DNA from: Candidatus Thiodictyon syntrophicum
GTDB lineage: Bacteria > Pseudomonadota > Gammaproteobacteria > Chromatiales > Chromatiaceae
Direction: 5' to 3'
Length of the DNA: 64,000 bases
Assembly (NCBI RefSeq): GCF_002813775.1
Contig: NZ_CP020371.1
Span: forward strand, 310,001-374,000
Below the pieces are notes generated by a model. It saw only the letters and a list, made by a program, of their open reading frames with translations. It made no database searches and was not told the DNA's origin. Shown here piece after piece: positions 41,119 to 51,378 of this stretch. Position 1 is the first letter of the stretch. Every line of letters begins with the position of its first letter. Position numbers and translations under genes: made by a program.

Positions 41119-43482
41119 ATGACCTGGCAAGACTTTCTGACCACGCTGGCTGGCGGCCTCGAGCGACTGGACGCGCGGCTGCGGGCGGCGGAGTCCGCCC
41201 GCGGAACCGGCACCAGTCCTGACCCCGCCAACCCGCTACCTCCACCCGTCTGCCTCGCCAACGGCCACCAGCGCGCCGGGGACGCGCAGTGCCTGATCGA
41301 CGTCGGCGCCCACTGGACCCGGGCCGACGGGGAGTACGTTCCGGTGGACCACCGCGGTATCTGTCTGCGCGACAAGGGCCTCGCGCGGCCGGGCTCGACG
41401 GCGCCCAAGCGCCCGACCGGGGTCACCGCGCTGGCCCTGGACCCGCCGCCGGACCTGTTCGCACAGTGGCAGCGCGCGGTCGGCGCCCAGGCCGCGCCGG
41501 AGCAGTTCTTCGCGCGCTTCACACTGGTGGTGGAGGACGCCTCCCCCGACAGCGTGCTGGGGCTGATCGTGCTGCTGGCGCGCCTCAACGGCGTGCCGGC
41601 GGACGCGGTGCCGCGCGCCTGGGTCGCCACGGTGGCGGCCTGGGAGCAGGGGCAGAGCCGGGTCGCCGAGCCGTTCGCGCACTGGCCGACGCTGCTGGCG
41701 GCCTTGGGGCACGGCTACTGGGACAGCGAACTGTTCCGGCCACCGCCGACGGACGGGACGGCGTCCGGGCGGGCCACCCGAGCGCAAGAGGTCAACGCCG
41801 TGGTCGGTGCGGCCTGGCTCGCCTGCCTGCGCTTCACCGTCGCGCTGCTGGCGGCGGACTCCCCGCCGACGCCGCTCATTGACCTGTCGTCGGTCTGCCC
41901 CGAGGCCGCGCGCGCCGCCGCCTTTCTGCGCTACGAGGCCGAGCAGTATCGCCACGCCCTCGACCACGCCGAGACCCTGCAACTGCGCCTGCCCATGCAG
42001 GGGCCGGGCGGGCGCTCGCGGATCGTCGATGCCTGTCTGATCGAGGAGCAGGCCTTGGCCGGCGCGATGAAGGTGTTGCTGCGCAACGATCGCGTCCATC
42101 CCTGGCTCGGCGACGGCTTCGGCCTGATCGGGCTCTATCGTCCGGCGCTCGCCGGCAGCGGCGCCGACATGACCCTGTCGGTCGATCCCGCGCTGGGCGT
42201 GCATCTGCCCGAACTCTGGCGGGCCTTGGAACGACTGGAAGACAATGCCTGGGGCGGGGAGCGCCCCAGCGACCAACCCCGGATCGGCCTGGCCGGCTAT
42301 CCCGACGGTCGACGCCCGGATACCGGCGCGCCCAGCCCGAACCAACCCTGGTGGGACGATCGCGGCAGTTACACCCTGATCGCCGCCCCCGGTCGGCTGC
42401 CGGACGGGTCGCCCGGCTCTCGGCTCGACTGGCGGCAGGACGTGCTCGAGGCCCTGTGGACCTGCTACAAGCCCAGCGGTGCACTGCGGTTTCGCTGCGC
42501 CGATGGGGTGGTGCGCCCGTTCGAGGCGTGCCCGCCGGCACTGATCGAGACGGCCCCAGCGGCGCCCGACGGGACCACCCCGACGCCGCCCGCCGCTGAC
42601 CGCCCCAAGTACCGCCTGGCCCTGCGTTGGCCGCGCCCGCCGCGCGATCCTGATGCCACCGGGTCAGCCGCGCCGAACGAACCGGCCTTGCTGACACCGA
42701 CCCTGCAACGCTGCCTGATCGCGCCGATCGCCAACGCCGGGCTGGCCCCGGACCAGCGCCACCGTCTCGCCCAGCTGCCGGACCCGGAGTGCTTCGACTG
42801 CATCGCGCTCGCCGGCGGCGTCGTACTCGTCCATCCCAACGGCGTCGTGCTGTTCGACGACTGGCACCGCACCCCGTTGGACCACGGGGCCATCGAGACC
42901 GCAGTGGACCAGGTCGGTCGGCGGCTCGCGCTGCTCGCACAGACCGGCGCTGAGGCCAGCGCCCTGTTGGACCGGATGGACCAGCACATCAGGCACCGCC
43001 GGTGGGTGAGTCTCACGGCGGCCGGCAACCTCGACCGCCTGACCGGCATCAAGGTCGCGCTGCGCCGGGGTCTCGACCAGACCGCCAACGCCGCCGCCGA
43101 CCCGCGCCTGGCCGCCCTGCGCGTCAGCCTGGAGCGGCGTTGGGGCATCGGCGATCGACTGGAGCAATTGGAGCGCACCATCGACGAACTGGAGCGGACT
43201 CTACGCGCCTACGCCGAACAGCGCGCCGCCCGCCTGGTCACCTTCCTCACCGTCTTCGGCTTCCCGCTGGTGCTGTTCGCCGGGTTCTTCGACTTTGCGC
43301 TCAACGGGATGCCGCGGGACTGGGGCGCACTGTCGGGCTGGCTGCTCGGGCAGGCGGCGCCGGCCGCCGCCAACAATGGTCCCAACTGGCCCGCCCTCGC
43401 GCTCTTCGCCGGTACCGCCGTGCTCGGCATGGCATTGATGGCCCTGGGCCTGGCCCTGGTCCGCCGACTGCGCGGGCGCTAA
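41119..43482 (+). CDS. Uncharacterised protein with C-terminal coiled coil and two membrane helices
   Basis: 787 codons from ATG at 41119, with AGGAG 7 bases upstream. No catalytic motif is recognised in the first 600 residues, which are rich in Ala, Asp and Pro and contain repeated WR/FRCADG-type segments. Residues about 660-700 form a coiled coil (RLEQLERTIDELERTLRAYA), followed by two transmembrane helices, TFLTVFGFPLVLFAGFF and ALFAGTAVLGMALMALGLAL. The end resembles the stalk-plus-pore layout of CorA-like proteins, but no GMN motif is present. It is followed by the BrnA and STAND genes and flanked by the same palindromes as they are. It could be a membrane effector of a conflict system; this is inference. 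Confidence 0.6.
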   Translation: MTWQDFLTTLAGGLERLDARLRAAESARGTGTSPDPANPLPPPVCLANGHQRAGDAQCLIDVGAHWTRADGEYVPVDHRGICLRDKGLARPGSTAPKRPTGVTALALDPPPDLFAQWQRAVGAQAAPEQFFARFTLVVEDASPDSVLGLIVLLARLNGVPADAVPRAWVATVAAWEQGQSRVAEPFAHWPTLLAALGHGYWDSELFRPPPTDGTASGRATRAQEVNAVVGAAWLACLRFTVALLAADSPPTPLIDLSSVCPEAARAAAFLRYEAEQYRHALDHAETLQLRLPMQGPGGRSRIVDACLIEEQALAGAMKVLLRNDRVHPWLGDGFGLIGLYRPALAGSGADMTLSVDPALGVHLPELWRALERLEDNAWGGERPSDQPRIGLAGYPDGRRPDTGAPSPNQPWWDDRGSYTLIAAPGRLPDGSPGSRLDWRQDVLEALWTCYKPSGALRFRCADGVVRPFEACPPALIETAPAAPDGTTPTPPAADRPKYRLALRWPRPPRDPDATGSAAPNEPALLTPTLQRCLIAPIANAGLAPDQRHRLAQLPDPECFDCIALAGGVVLVHPNGVVLFDDWHRTPLDHGAIETAVDQVGRRLALLAQTGAEASALLDRMDQHIRHRRWVSLTAAGNLDRLTGIKVALRRGLDQTANAAADPRLAALRVSLERRWGIGDRLEQLERTIDELERTLRAYAEQRAARLVTFLTVFGFPLVLFAGFFDFALNGMPRDWGALSGWLLGQAAPAAANNGPNWPALALFAGTAVLGMALMALGLALVRRLRGR

Positions 43483-43484
43483 CC

Positions 43485-43553
43485 GTAGGGTCCGCTGCGC
43501 GGACCGAACCCCGCGCGAACCCGACCAGTGAAGGTCCGCGCAGCGGACCCTAC
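43485..43553. repeat. Palindrome, TAGGGTCCGC family
   Basis: Inverted repeat with CCGTAGGGTCCGCTGCGCGG and its complement, around GAACCCGACCAGTGAAGG. Related copies are at 47831-47912 and 47986-48052. Confidence 0.75.
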
Positions 43554-43622
43554 CTCCTGCTCCGCCATCGGCCGCCGGACAAGCCACCCGCCGCCAGCCG
43601 GCGACGAGTATTAACGATTTGC

Positions 43623-43652
43623 TTGACGTCCGCCATTATTTGTTAATACAAT
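43623..43652 (+). promoter_or_regulatory. Promoter of the BrnT/BrnA remnant
   Basis: TTGACG (43623-43628) and TACAAT (43647-43652) with an 18-base spacer in unusually AT-rich DNA. The brnT ATG is only 9 bases further, so the transcript would be nearly leaderless. Confidence 0.55.
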
Positions 43653-43660
43653 TTGCCCAC

Positions 43661-43744
43661 ATGGTTACCTGGGACGAAGACAAACGCCTGCGCAACATTC
43701 GTGAAATCAGATACTTTGCCAGAGGGCTTTCCGGTGAATCCTGA
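43661..43744 (+). pseudogene. brnT: BrnT toxin, N-terminal stub
   Basis: 27 codons. MVTWDEDKRLRNIRE is the start of BrnT RNase toxins (MxxWDxxKxxxNxxKH). Then a deletion joins it to a different frame of the BrnA gene, and it stops at 43744. The toxin core is gone. Confidence 0.65.
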
Positions 43745-44051
43745 AGCATGGGAAAAACTGATTGCCGGCGCCCCCGGCGAGGATCGCCCGCCGACCCCAG
43801 CGGACGAGGCCGCGTGGAGCAACGCGGTCGTCGTGCGCGGGGGAGGCATTCCAGCGGTCCGCGCCGCCTTGGCGGCACGGCGCCGCGGACCGCAGCGGGC
43901 GCCGACCAAGGTCCCGACCACGATCCGCTTTGACGCTGATGTATTGGCCGCCTTGAAGACCACCGGCCGCGGCTGGCAGACGCGCGTCAATGACGCCATG
44001 CGGGAATGGCTCAAAGAGCATTCACCGCCCGACACCGGTACCCATCGCTAA
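43701..44051 (+). CDS. brnA: BrnA-type antitoxin
   Basis: 116 codons if GTG at 43701 is used; an in-frame start at 43653 lies inside the toxin remnant and promoter. VKSDTLPEGFPVNPEAWEKL, an APGEDRPPTPADEAAW stretch and the C-terminal TIRFDADVLAALKTTGRGWQ with TRVNDAMREWLKEH are BrnA features (ribbon-helix-helix dimer that binds DNA and toxin). It is now an orphan, as brnT is deleted. Confidence 0.7.
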   Translation: MKSDTLPEGFPVNPEAWEKLIAGAPGEDRPPTPADEAAWSNAVVVRGGGIPAVRAALAARRRGPQRAPTKVPTTIRFDADVLAALKTTGRGWQTRVNDAMREWLKEHSPPDTGTHR

Positions 44052-44080
44052 GGGTACGGACGCTGTCTCACGGACCGGAC

Positions 44081-44140
44081 GTCGTTGTCGTTGTCGTTGT
44101 CGTAATCGTGGTCGGATTATTCGATTACGACAACGACAAC
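44081..44140. repeat. GTTGTC-type terminal-repeat element
   Basis: Left arm with (GTTGTC)n then GTAATCG (44081-44108) and inverted right arm CGATTACGACAACGACAAC (44122-44140). Full copy at 53412-53509 and half copy at 51030-51080. Confidence 0.75.
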
Positions 44141-44238
44141 AGCGTACCCGGGATCTCGGTCACCACATCAGATTCCCCCCACCGCCGCCGCGGGCTACCA
44201 TAACCGCCTCCCCCCGCGCCCAGCCCCAGGCCCGCCCC

Positions 44239-47200
44239 ATGGACACCCCCGCACTCCTCCAGGACCTGCGCCGCCACTGCGGCACCGACCGCCCCGCCGG
44301 CCGCGTGATCGACACCCAGGCTGGGCTTGCGGCCTTCGAGTCGCGGGTGTGCGACTGGTTCGCGCACCGCCTGCCGGAGGCGGCACCCGACGCCTCCCCA
44401 ACGCAGCACCTGGCCCTGCTCGCCCGGCTCTTCCGGGACGCTCCGGGGGGCAAGTCCGCGCTTGATCCGCTCGCGATCATCCAGTTCGAGCTCGGCCTGT
44501 TGGCCGCGCTGCCGCCCTTCCTGCCCGCGGATCTGGGCCCGGCCGATTGGCCGGTGACCATCCAGCAGCCGCTCGATGAACTTTTTGCCGTCGAGGGGCG
44601 CACCGGGCAGATCGAGTTGCACTGCCTGGTGACGGTAATGGAGTCCTTCCTGCACACCCATTTCGTGGTGCAGGCCAGTCAATGCTGCTGGGGCGCCCTG
44701 CGGCACGCGGGCGACTCGGGCGACCGGGGCGACGCCCGGCTGGGGGCCAGCACGGCCCTGCTCCAATGCCTGCGCACCAAAAAGTGCTTCGGCCTCACCG
44801 ACTGGCTCGACTGGGCCGCGCTGCTCTCCACGGCCAACGCCGAGCACGCGGCCGTGGGCGCCCCGTCCGCCTTCCCGGCGCTCGACGCCATCCTGGAGCC
44901 GACGCTCATCACGGCGCAACGCCCGCCCCAGGTCGCCGGGCGCTGGCGCCTGCGCCCGGACGACCGGGGGACGCGCTGGGTCAAGTCCGGGGGCGCGGTC
45001 TACGACGGCCTGCGCTTCTGGTGCGTCGACCTGGTGCGCAACCTGCTGCACGCCCATCAGCGCCGGCTCGAGCTGCCGCCGATCGCGCCGGGGCTCCTCA
45101 CCCTGCTGTGCTATCTGATTTGGCTCTTTGATCCCTACCGCGGCCTCCACCTGGCCCTCATCGGCATCACCCGGTCCGGCACCACCCCGGACGCCGCCGG
45201 ACCGGTCCCCGACGTGCGCAGCTGGAGTGCGTGCGCTGGCAGGACGACCGGGTGGTGGCGGTGATGCAGCGCCCCAGCGATGCCGCCTGGCCGCTCGACC
45301 CCGCGTGGCGCGACCAGGCGCACCAGTCCGAGCCGCACGCCGAGGAGGCCGCCCGCAACGGCGCCCTGCGCGACAGCGTCGATGCCCTGGCGCACGACCT
45401 GGAGCGGCGCTTCGGCTTCGACCTGGGCGCCCCTGGGCCGACCGTCGCGCCGACCGCCGCGCCGGCCGCGGCGCCCAGCCGCTACCTGGACCAGAGCGCC
45501 TCCTGACCGCCAGCGTCCCGCGCGCCGACGCGCTCGCGGGCATCCGCCGCGCTGCGCTTGCCAGCCCCCACCGGCGCCTGCTCCTCACCGGCTGCTCCGG
45601 CATCGGCAAGAGCGTGCTGCTCGCCCAACTCTACCGGGCGCTTGCCGGGCGGGCGGTCTATTTCAGCATGGACCAGCCGCCGCCCCTGGCCGCCGAGCCC
45701 GCGGCCCTCACCGGCCCGGGTGCCGGTGCCGAGTCCCTGGGGCCGCCGGTGCGCACCCATACCCTGGCCGGGTTCTGCCGCCTGGCCGACCGGCCCGGGC
45801 CGAGCGGGCTGCGCGGCCGGGAGGACGCCTGCCGGGAGCTTGCCGACTGCCTGGCCGCGCTCGCGGCGCAGGACCCGGCCCCGGTCTGGCTGCTGCTGGA
45901 CGGGCTCAACCAGGCCGCCGACGCCAATGAACTGCTCGACGGACTGCCCGAACCGCTGCCCGCCAACCTGCGCCTGGTGGCAAGCACCCAGGACATCCCC
46001 TTCGTCATCGCCACCGCCACGGCCGCGGGCGCCCGCCCCTGGACGCCGCTACCCGCCGCCACCTTGGAGGACGACTGCGCCCGCGCCCTGCTCGCCACCG
46101 CCTGGGGCGACGCGCCGGCGCCCGCGATCCCGGCGGACCTGCTGCAGGTCCTGCTCGCGCGCAGCCGACGCCTGCCGGTCTTCCTCCAACCCTGGGGCCA
46201 GTGGCTGCACGCCCTGTGGGAGATGCAGGGCGGCGACTGGGCCGCGGTCGCCGCGGTGGTCGCCAAGGCCCCCCATGACCCCTTCCCGGACGGCTATCGC
46301 GATCGGCTCGATCAGGCACTCGCCGGCCACCGGCCCGCCTGGCTCCCGGCGGCGACCCTGACCGTGCTGGCCCTGGTCGGCCAACCGCTGTCCGCCGCCC
46401 AGGTGGCGCGCGGGCTGCGCCTCCTCTACCCGCACCTGGACGCCCTGGCCGATGCCGCGCCCGCCGCCGGACGCCCCCGGCCGGACCCGGACCTGATCCC
46501 GGAACCGGACCCGATCCCGGAACCGGCCCCGACCGGACTCGACGCCCAGGACGCCGCCGAGGCCCTGGCGCGGCTGGGCGGCTTCCTGCTGCGCCAGTCC
46601 AGCGACGGCACCCCCCGCTGGCGGCCGGTCCACGAGCGGCTCGGGCGCTGGTACCTGGACCGCCGCATCGCCCCCGCCCGGCTGGGCGACCTGCGCGAGG
46701 CCCTGGTCCCGATCGGCGCCGACCCGCTGCTCGATACCCCGCCGGAGGACCCGCGCTTCGCCGCCTGGCTCGCCGACCTGCTCGGGGGCGGCGACCGACT
46801 CTTGCAGTTGCCGCCGCGCGAGCGCCTGCGGGTGCTGGAACGGCTCTGGGACGGGGCGCCCAAGCCGGCCGACCCGGACGGGCAGGAGCGGCTGCGGGCG
46901 GTCTGGCTGGCCCAACGCGGCCGTACACAGGCGGAGGCGATGGCCCTGGCGGCCGCACTGCGCGACAGCGGCGAGTCGGTGGCGATCCTCGAGGCCCTGC
47001 GCGAGCGACTCGGCGCGGCCTTCTCCGCCGACTGGGTCAGGGACCTGGCCGTCGCCTACCGCAGTCGCAGCTTCGTCCCCTATTTTCGGGGGGATTGGGA
47101 TGCGTTCTTCGCCGACTCCGAGCGCTCCAGAGAGTGTCTCGATGACCTGCGCGCGGCACTCGGCGACGCCTTTCCCGCCCCCTGGCTGGACGAACTGGCC

Positions 47201-47836
47201 ATTGCCTACATGAACCGCGGCATCGCCCACCAGCGCAAGGGCGACCAGGACGCGGCCCTCGGCGACTACGGGCGTGCCATCACGCTCTGGGACGACCTGC
47301 GCGGCACCCTGGCGCCCTCCTGCTATCCCGGCTGGCAACTCGGCGAGGCACAGGTGCGCTGCGCGGACCAGGACGGCGCCCTCGCCTTCCTGGTCGCGGA
47401 CGCCGGCGCACTGCTGATCACGGGCGAGGGCGCGGCCATCCACGCCTTCAACCAGACCGTTGGGCTCGCACTCCCCGGCCCCGCGTCGGCCATCGACTAT
47501 GCGCGCTTCTTTTGCTCCCTGCTGCGCGTGCGAGCCGGCCGTTTCCAGGTCATCGAATCCGCCGACCAGCTCGCCTGGCGCGCGGACGCCGACCCGGCCC
47601 TGGTCCAGCGGGTCGCCTCCGCCCTCCACCCGATCCGCCACACCGGCACCGACGGCGACGCCTTCGCCCTGGAGGCCTGCATCCTCCATGGCGCCAACCT
47701 GTGCTGCGCCCGCCTCAAGGTCCACCCCGGCGGCCAGGTGGAGATGCCCGAGGACACCCCCATCGCCGACGACCTGCCGGTCGACCCGGAGCGCTTTGAA
47801 GGCCCGGTGCGTCTCCAATCCGCTGCGTCCCCGTAG
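44239..47836 (+). pseudogene. STAND-type NTPase with TPR-like C-terminus, broken by two -1 frameshifts
   Basis: Three overlapping frames read as one protein of about 1200 residues: 44239-45215 (MDTPALLQDLRRHCGTDRP), 45231-45500, then 45500-47836. The P-loop LTGCSGIGKSVLLAQLY lies at about residue 450 and Walker B PVWLLLDGLNQA at about 550; a helical C-terminus with TPR-like units follows (AYMNRGIAHQRKGDQDAALG). Each break can be cured by one added C in a C run: near 45215 (GTGCGCAGCTG for GTGCGCCAGCTG) and near 45493 (GGACCAGAG for GGACCCAGAG). Either sequencing slips or real inactivation. STAND NTPases act as pathogen-sensing switches. Confidence 0.7.
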
Positions 47837-47912
47837 GGTCCGCTGTGCGGACCGAACCCCGCGCAAACCCAACCGGCGAAGGTCCGCACAGGTCCGCACA
47901 GCGGACCCTACC
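47831..47912. repeat. Palindrome, TAGGGTCCGC family
   Basis: CGTAGGGTCCGCTGTGCGGA with its complement ending near 47912 and an internal duplication of GGTCCGCACA. Immediately follows the NTPase stop; might act as a transcript-ending hairpin. Confidence 0.7.
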
Positions 47913-47985
47913 GGGCCGGCGCCTTGACGTGAGCAACGGCCCGATCGCGGGATGAATCGCCCCCGCCCGCACCGCTGCGCGACCC

Positions 47986-48052
47986 CGTAGGGTCCGCTGT
48001 GCGGACCGAACCAAGCGCAAACCCGACCGGCGAAGGCCCGCCCAGCGGACCC
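47986..48052. repeat. Palindrome, TAGGGTCCGC family (decayed)
   Basis: CGTAGGGTCCGCTGTGCGGA with a mutated right arm CCCGCCCAGCGGACCC. Confidence 0.6.
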
Positions 48053-48147
48053 GAGCCGGCTACAATGAGGCTCAATGATACGGAGCACCCGTGCCGACCC
48101 GCAGCGCGCGCCAGCCACCCACCTGAACCCGCCGACACCAGCCATGA

Positions 48148-48792
48148 CCCGACCCCGCCACCCCCGCGGTCCCCGCAAACGGCGCGCCCCGGCCGCCGGG
48201 CGCCACGCGCTGGACGGCGCCGACGGAACTTTCCGCGCTGATCGACCCGGCCCCGGGCGGGCTGGCACACTATCGCCCCCACTGGTCCTACCTGCTGCTC
48301 GACGAAGGGGCGATCGTGGGCGGGGAGACCTACCCGGCCGAGGTCCAAAACCTGGTCGCGGCCCTGTTCCAGTTGGAAAAGGCGCGCGACGAGCCGACCT
48401 GGCTCGCGGTCTATGCCCGATTGGTGGCGCTCCTGGACACCGGCGCCCTGGATAGCCTCAAGCGCGCCTTCGGCCGCTGGATCTACCGCAGCTTCATCCG
48501 CAAGAAGCGCCCCGGCATCCGTTTACCGGACATCGATGATTTTCAAAAGGTGCATGTCATGTTGCAACAACGGGTCGAACAGTGGAACGCGGAGATCCTC
48601 GAGCGGGGACGCAAGGAGGGGCGCAAGGAAGGGCTCAAGGAGGGGCACAAGGAGGGCCTTGCGCAGGCGCGCCGTGAAATGGCCGCGGCACTCCTTGAGC
48701 GCACCGCCCTGGACGACGCGGCCGTTGCCGATCTGACCGGGCTCTCCCACGAGCTGATCCGGGCCCTGCGCACGACACCAACTGAACATTAG
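48148..48792 (+). pseudogene. Rpn-family nuclease/transposase-like protein, N-terminus missing
   Basis: The open frame has no ATG or GTG before 48316. It contains ATRWTAPTELSALIDPAPGG and AHYRPHWSYLLLDEG, then an ALFQLEKARDEPTWLAVYAR stretch and the repeated KEGRKEGLKEGHKEGLAQAR tail, which are features of recombination-promoting (Rpn, YhgA-like) PD-(D/E)XK proteins. The catalytic N-terminal half is absent, so this is a remnant of a roughly 300-residue gene. A stop in this frame at 48145 excludes a longer start. Confidence 0.65.
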
Positions 48793-49053
48793 GGGTCGAA
48801 CTCGAGGGAGCGGCGGCGTGGGCTTCCGTGGACTGCGCTATCGCTTCTCCACCCTAAGGCCGGAACGATGCTCATTTGGAGTCCAAGGCTTCAGCCTTGG
48901 ATGTACCGGACCAAGGCTAACGGTCATGAAGGCTCATCCGTCACCCCGGCACCTGAAAGCTCCCGGTGGGGGCGGTAACAGTTCCGCAACCTTTGGACGC
49001 CCGCGGCGGGTTAGGATCGCGGCTGCGTGCCCCGTTCAGTCCTGGAGTTTTTC

Positions 49054-50955
49054 ATGCGCATCCGTGCCCTCTGCGTCGCCCTCGCGTCCGTCTGTACCCC
49101 GCCGGCCCTGGCCCTCTGTCCGGGCGGCGCGCCCCCGGCCCGGGTGGAGTTCACCGGGATGCCGGCACCGGTCACCGTTGAGGAGAAGGCGGCGGTCTAT
49201 ACCGGCGCCAGCCTGCGGATGGTCTGCGCCGACGGTGCCACCACCGAACTGCCGCTGCGTTACCACCAGCTCATGGCCACCGGCGAGCGCGTGGGCGAGG
49301 CGGTGGTCGGCGGGCTCTTCACGGCGTCCGGGGCGGCACTGACTGATCGCGATGGTCAGTTGGCGTCCGACGGCCCGGACGGGACCTCGCTCATTCAGGT
49401 CGAGGGGCTGACCGTGCCCGGGGGCCTTGGTCATCCCCTGGCGCTGGTTACCAACTTCGAGTACCGGGAGTTGCCCCCCAACGACGGCACCAGCACCGGC
49501 TCCTTCTGGTCCAAGCTTCCCGCCACCGTCGGCCTGACGCTGCTGGACCAGGACCAGAAAAGCGGCCTGCTGACGGCCAAGGCGTATCGGGCGATCGACT
49601 TCTCCGCGGTCCACGGTAATTGGATTCATTGCGGCGCCACCCTCTCCGGTTGGCAGACCCATGTGGCCTCCGAAGAATACGAGCCCGACGCCAAGGTCCG
49701 CGGCGGGGCCGCCCGCGCGGCCGACTCCGACGACAAGGCCGACCTTGCGAGCTTCAGCCGCTATTCGTTCGGTGACCCGGCCGCCGCCAATCCCTACCAC
49801 TATGGGCTGCTGCCCGAGGTCACCGTCGCGGCCGACGGCAAGACCGGCGTGGTCAAGCACTATGCGGCCGGCCGTTACGCCCGCGAGATGCAGATCATGG
49901 CCGCGGATGAGCGCACCGCGATCGGCGGGGACGACGGCAAGAACACCGGGCTCTTCATGTTCGTCGCCGATCGTGCGCAGGACCTCTCCGCCGGTACCCT
50001 CTACGCCGCCCGGCTCACCCCGGCCGGCGCGGTGAACGGGGAGCGCTTCAACCTGCACTGGATCAGGCTCGGCCATGCGAGCGATGCGCAGATCAAGGCC
50101 CTGGTGGATCGCGGTATCCGGTTCAGCGACATCTTCGACGTCGTCCTGACGGACCCCAATGATCCCAGCTTTACCAAGGTCGTCACCTATACGGGCACCG
50201 AGTGGCTCCGGCTCAAGCCGAGTGCCGCGTTCGATACGGCACTGGCGGCCGCCTTCCTCGAGACCCGCCGCTATGCCGCCCTCCTCGGCGCCACCACCGA
50301 GTTCTCCAAGATGGAGTACATCGCCTACAACAAGGCCGACAAGAAGTTCTATCTGGCGATCTCGCGCGTCGAGGCGGGCATGGCCGACGGGGCGGGCGCC
50401 ATCCAACTGGCACGCAACGACGGCGGCCTGGTGCTGGAGATGGACACCGCGGGCGGCCAACAGGACAGCAGCGGCGCCGCAATCGACAGCCCCTTTGTCG
50501 GCACCGCCTTGAGTCCGATTCCCGAACTGACGGGCGGCTGGCAGGGCGAGGATAAGAAGGACGCCGAAGGCAATGCGTGCGCGCAGGACCGGGTCTGCGG
50601 TCCGGACAACCTTGTGTATGCCGAGACGATCCGCACCCTCTTCATCGGCGAGGACACGGGTCGGCGCAACAATAACTATCTGTGGGCCTTCAACCTCGAC
50701 ACCCGCAAGCTCGCACGGATCCTCTCGGCGCCCATGGGCGCGGAGGTGACCGGACTGGCCGTGGCGCCGAATTACCACGGCCACGCCTATATCATGGCCA
50801 ACTTCCAGCATCCGGGCGACGAGGATATCAAGGGCTACAAGGGCGCCGACCGGGCTGAGGTACAAGCCAGGATCAACGCGCTCTGGGACAACCGCAAGAA
50901 GGCCGCGATCGGGTATCTCGGCACCGATCGAGGCGCCCTGCCCGCTTGGCAGTAA
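49054..50955 (+). CDS. phoX: PhoX-type alkaline phosphatase (DUF839)
   Basis: 633 codons from ATG at 49054, with GGAG 7 bases upstream. The signal peptide MRIRALCVALASVCTPPALA leads to a mature start at LCPGG. The DUF839/PhoX beta-propeller shows a YHYGLLPEVTV segment, TAIGGDDGKNTGLFMFVAD, a KMEYIAYNKADKKFYLAIS calcium-site strand and a CGPDNLVYAETIRTLFIGED segment. PhoX enzymes are periplasmic Ca/Fe phosphomonoesterases induced by phosphate shortage. Neighbouring PPK2 and PstS fit a phosphate theme. No Tat twin-arginine motif is visible, which is unusual for PhoX. Confidence 0.85.
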   Translation: MRIRALCVALASVCTPPALALCPGGAPPARVEFTGMPAPVTVEEKAAVYTGASLRMVCADGATTELPLRYHQLMATGERVGEAVVGGLFTASGAALTDRDGQLASDGPDGTSLIQVEGLTVPGGLGHPLALVTNFEYRELPPNDGTSTGSFWSKLPATVGLTLLDQDQKSGLLTAKAYRAIDFSAVHGNWIHCGATLSGWQTHVASEEYEPDAKVRGGAARAADSDDKADLASFSRYSFGDPAAANPYHYGLLPEVTVAADGKTGVVKHYAAGRYAREMQIMAADERTAIGGDDGKNTGLFMFVADRAQDLSAGTLYAARLTPAGAVNGERFNLHWIRLGHASDAQIKALVDRGIRFSDIFDVVLTDPNDPSFTKVVTYTGTEWLRLKPSAAFDTALAAAFLETRRYAALLGATTEFSKMEYIAYNKADKKFYLAISRVEAGMADGAGAIQLARNDGGLVLEMDTAGGQQDSSGAAIDSPFVGTALSPIPELTGGWQGEDKKDAEGNACAQDRVCGPDNLVYAETIRTLFIGEDTGRRNNNYLWAFNLDTRKLARILSAPMGAEVTGLAVAPNYHGHAYIMANFQHPGDEDIKGYKGADRAEVQARINALWDNRKKAAIGYLGTDRGALPAWQ

Positions 50956-51029
50956 GCTGGAAGCAGAAAGGTTGGGCAACGCCCGCCCAACCGAGTAACG
51001 AGTCAAGGGCACGTTAAACACAAGCGCAA

Positions 51030-51199
51030 TCGTTGTCGTAATCGTAGTCGGAGGGGCGATGCAATTTTGGGGTGCGAGAGGGCCTTGATCATCACTCGGG
51101 CCGCCGGGAGCGCCGCACCCCAGTGCGGCGCGGCCTATCCGCAGAACGCTACGCTGCGGTCGCTCGCGAGGCCGCGCCGCACTGGGGTGCGGCGCTCCC
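51030..51199. repeat. Repeat cluster (GTTGTC half-element, IS-type end, CCGCACCCCAGTGCGGC palindrome)
   Basis: 51030-51080 matches the left half of the element at 53412. 51081-51102 is GGCCTTGATCAT with CACTCGGGCC, an IS-type left end. 51107-51199 is a large inverted repeat with GGGAGCGCCGCACCCCAGTG arms, like that at 63528-63615. No right IS-type end was found. Confidence 0.65.
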
Positions 51200-51378
51200 A
51201 TCGTCCGAGCGGGTTCAAGCGCGTGCGCTTGTCGGTAGCGAACTATGCCTAAGACCGCCTTCGGTGCCGAACGACGCCGATGGTATAGTGTGACCACTTG
51301 GCCCTCTGGCACCCCGACCGGCACGGCGGTCGCGCGCCTTGGGGCACACGCTACCCTCCCCAGAACGGAGCCAATACG

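Noticed and set aside
45128-45490. Early part of the 902-codon frame of the NTPase gene
   Set aside because: Pro/Arg/Ala-rich out-of-frame sequence; the true coding frame in this stretch is another one, linked by a frameshift.
48075-48455. 126-codon plus-strand frame beginning before the Rpn fragment
   Set aside because: It is in the wrong frame for the Rpn homology and has Arg/Pro-rich shadow composition.
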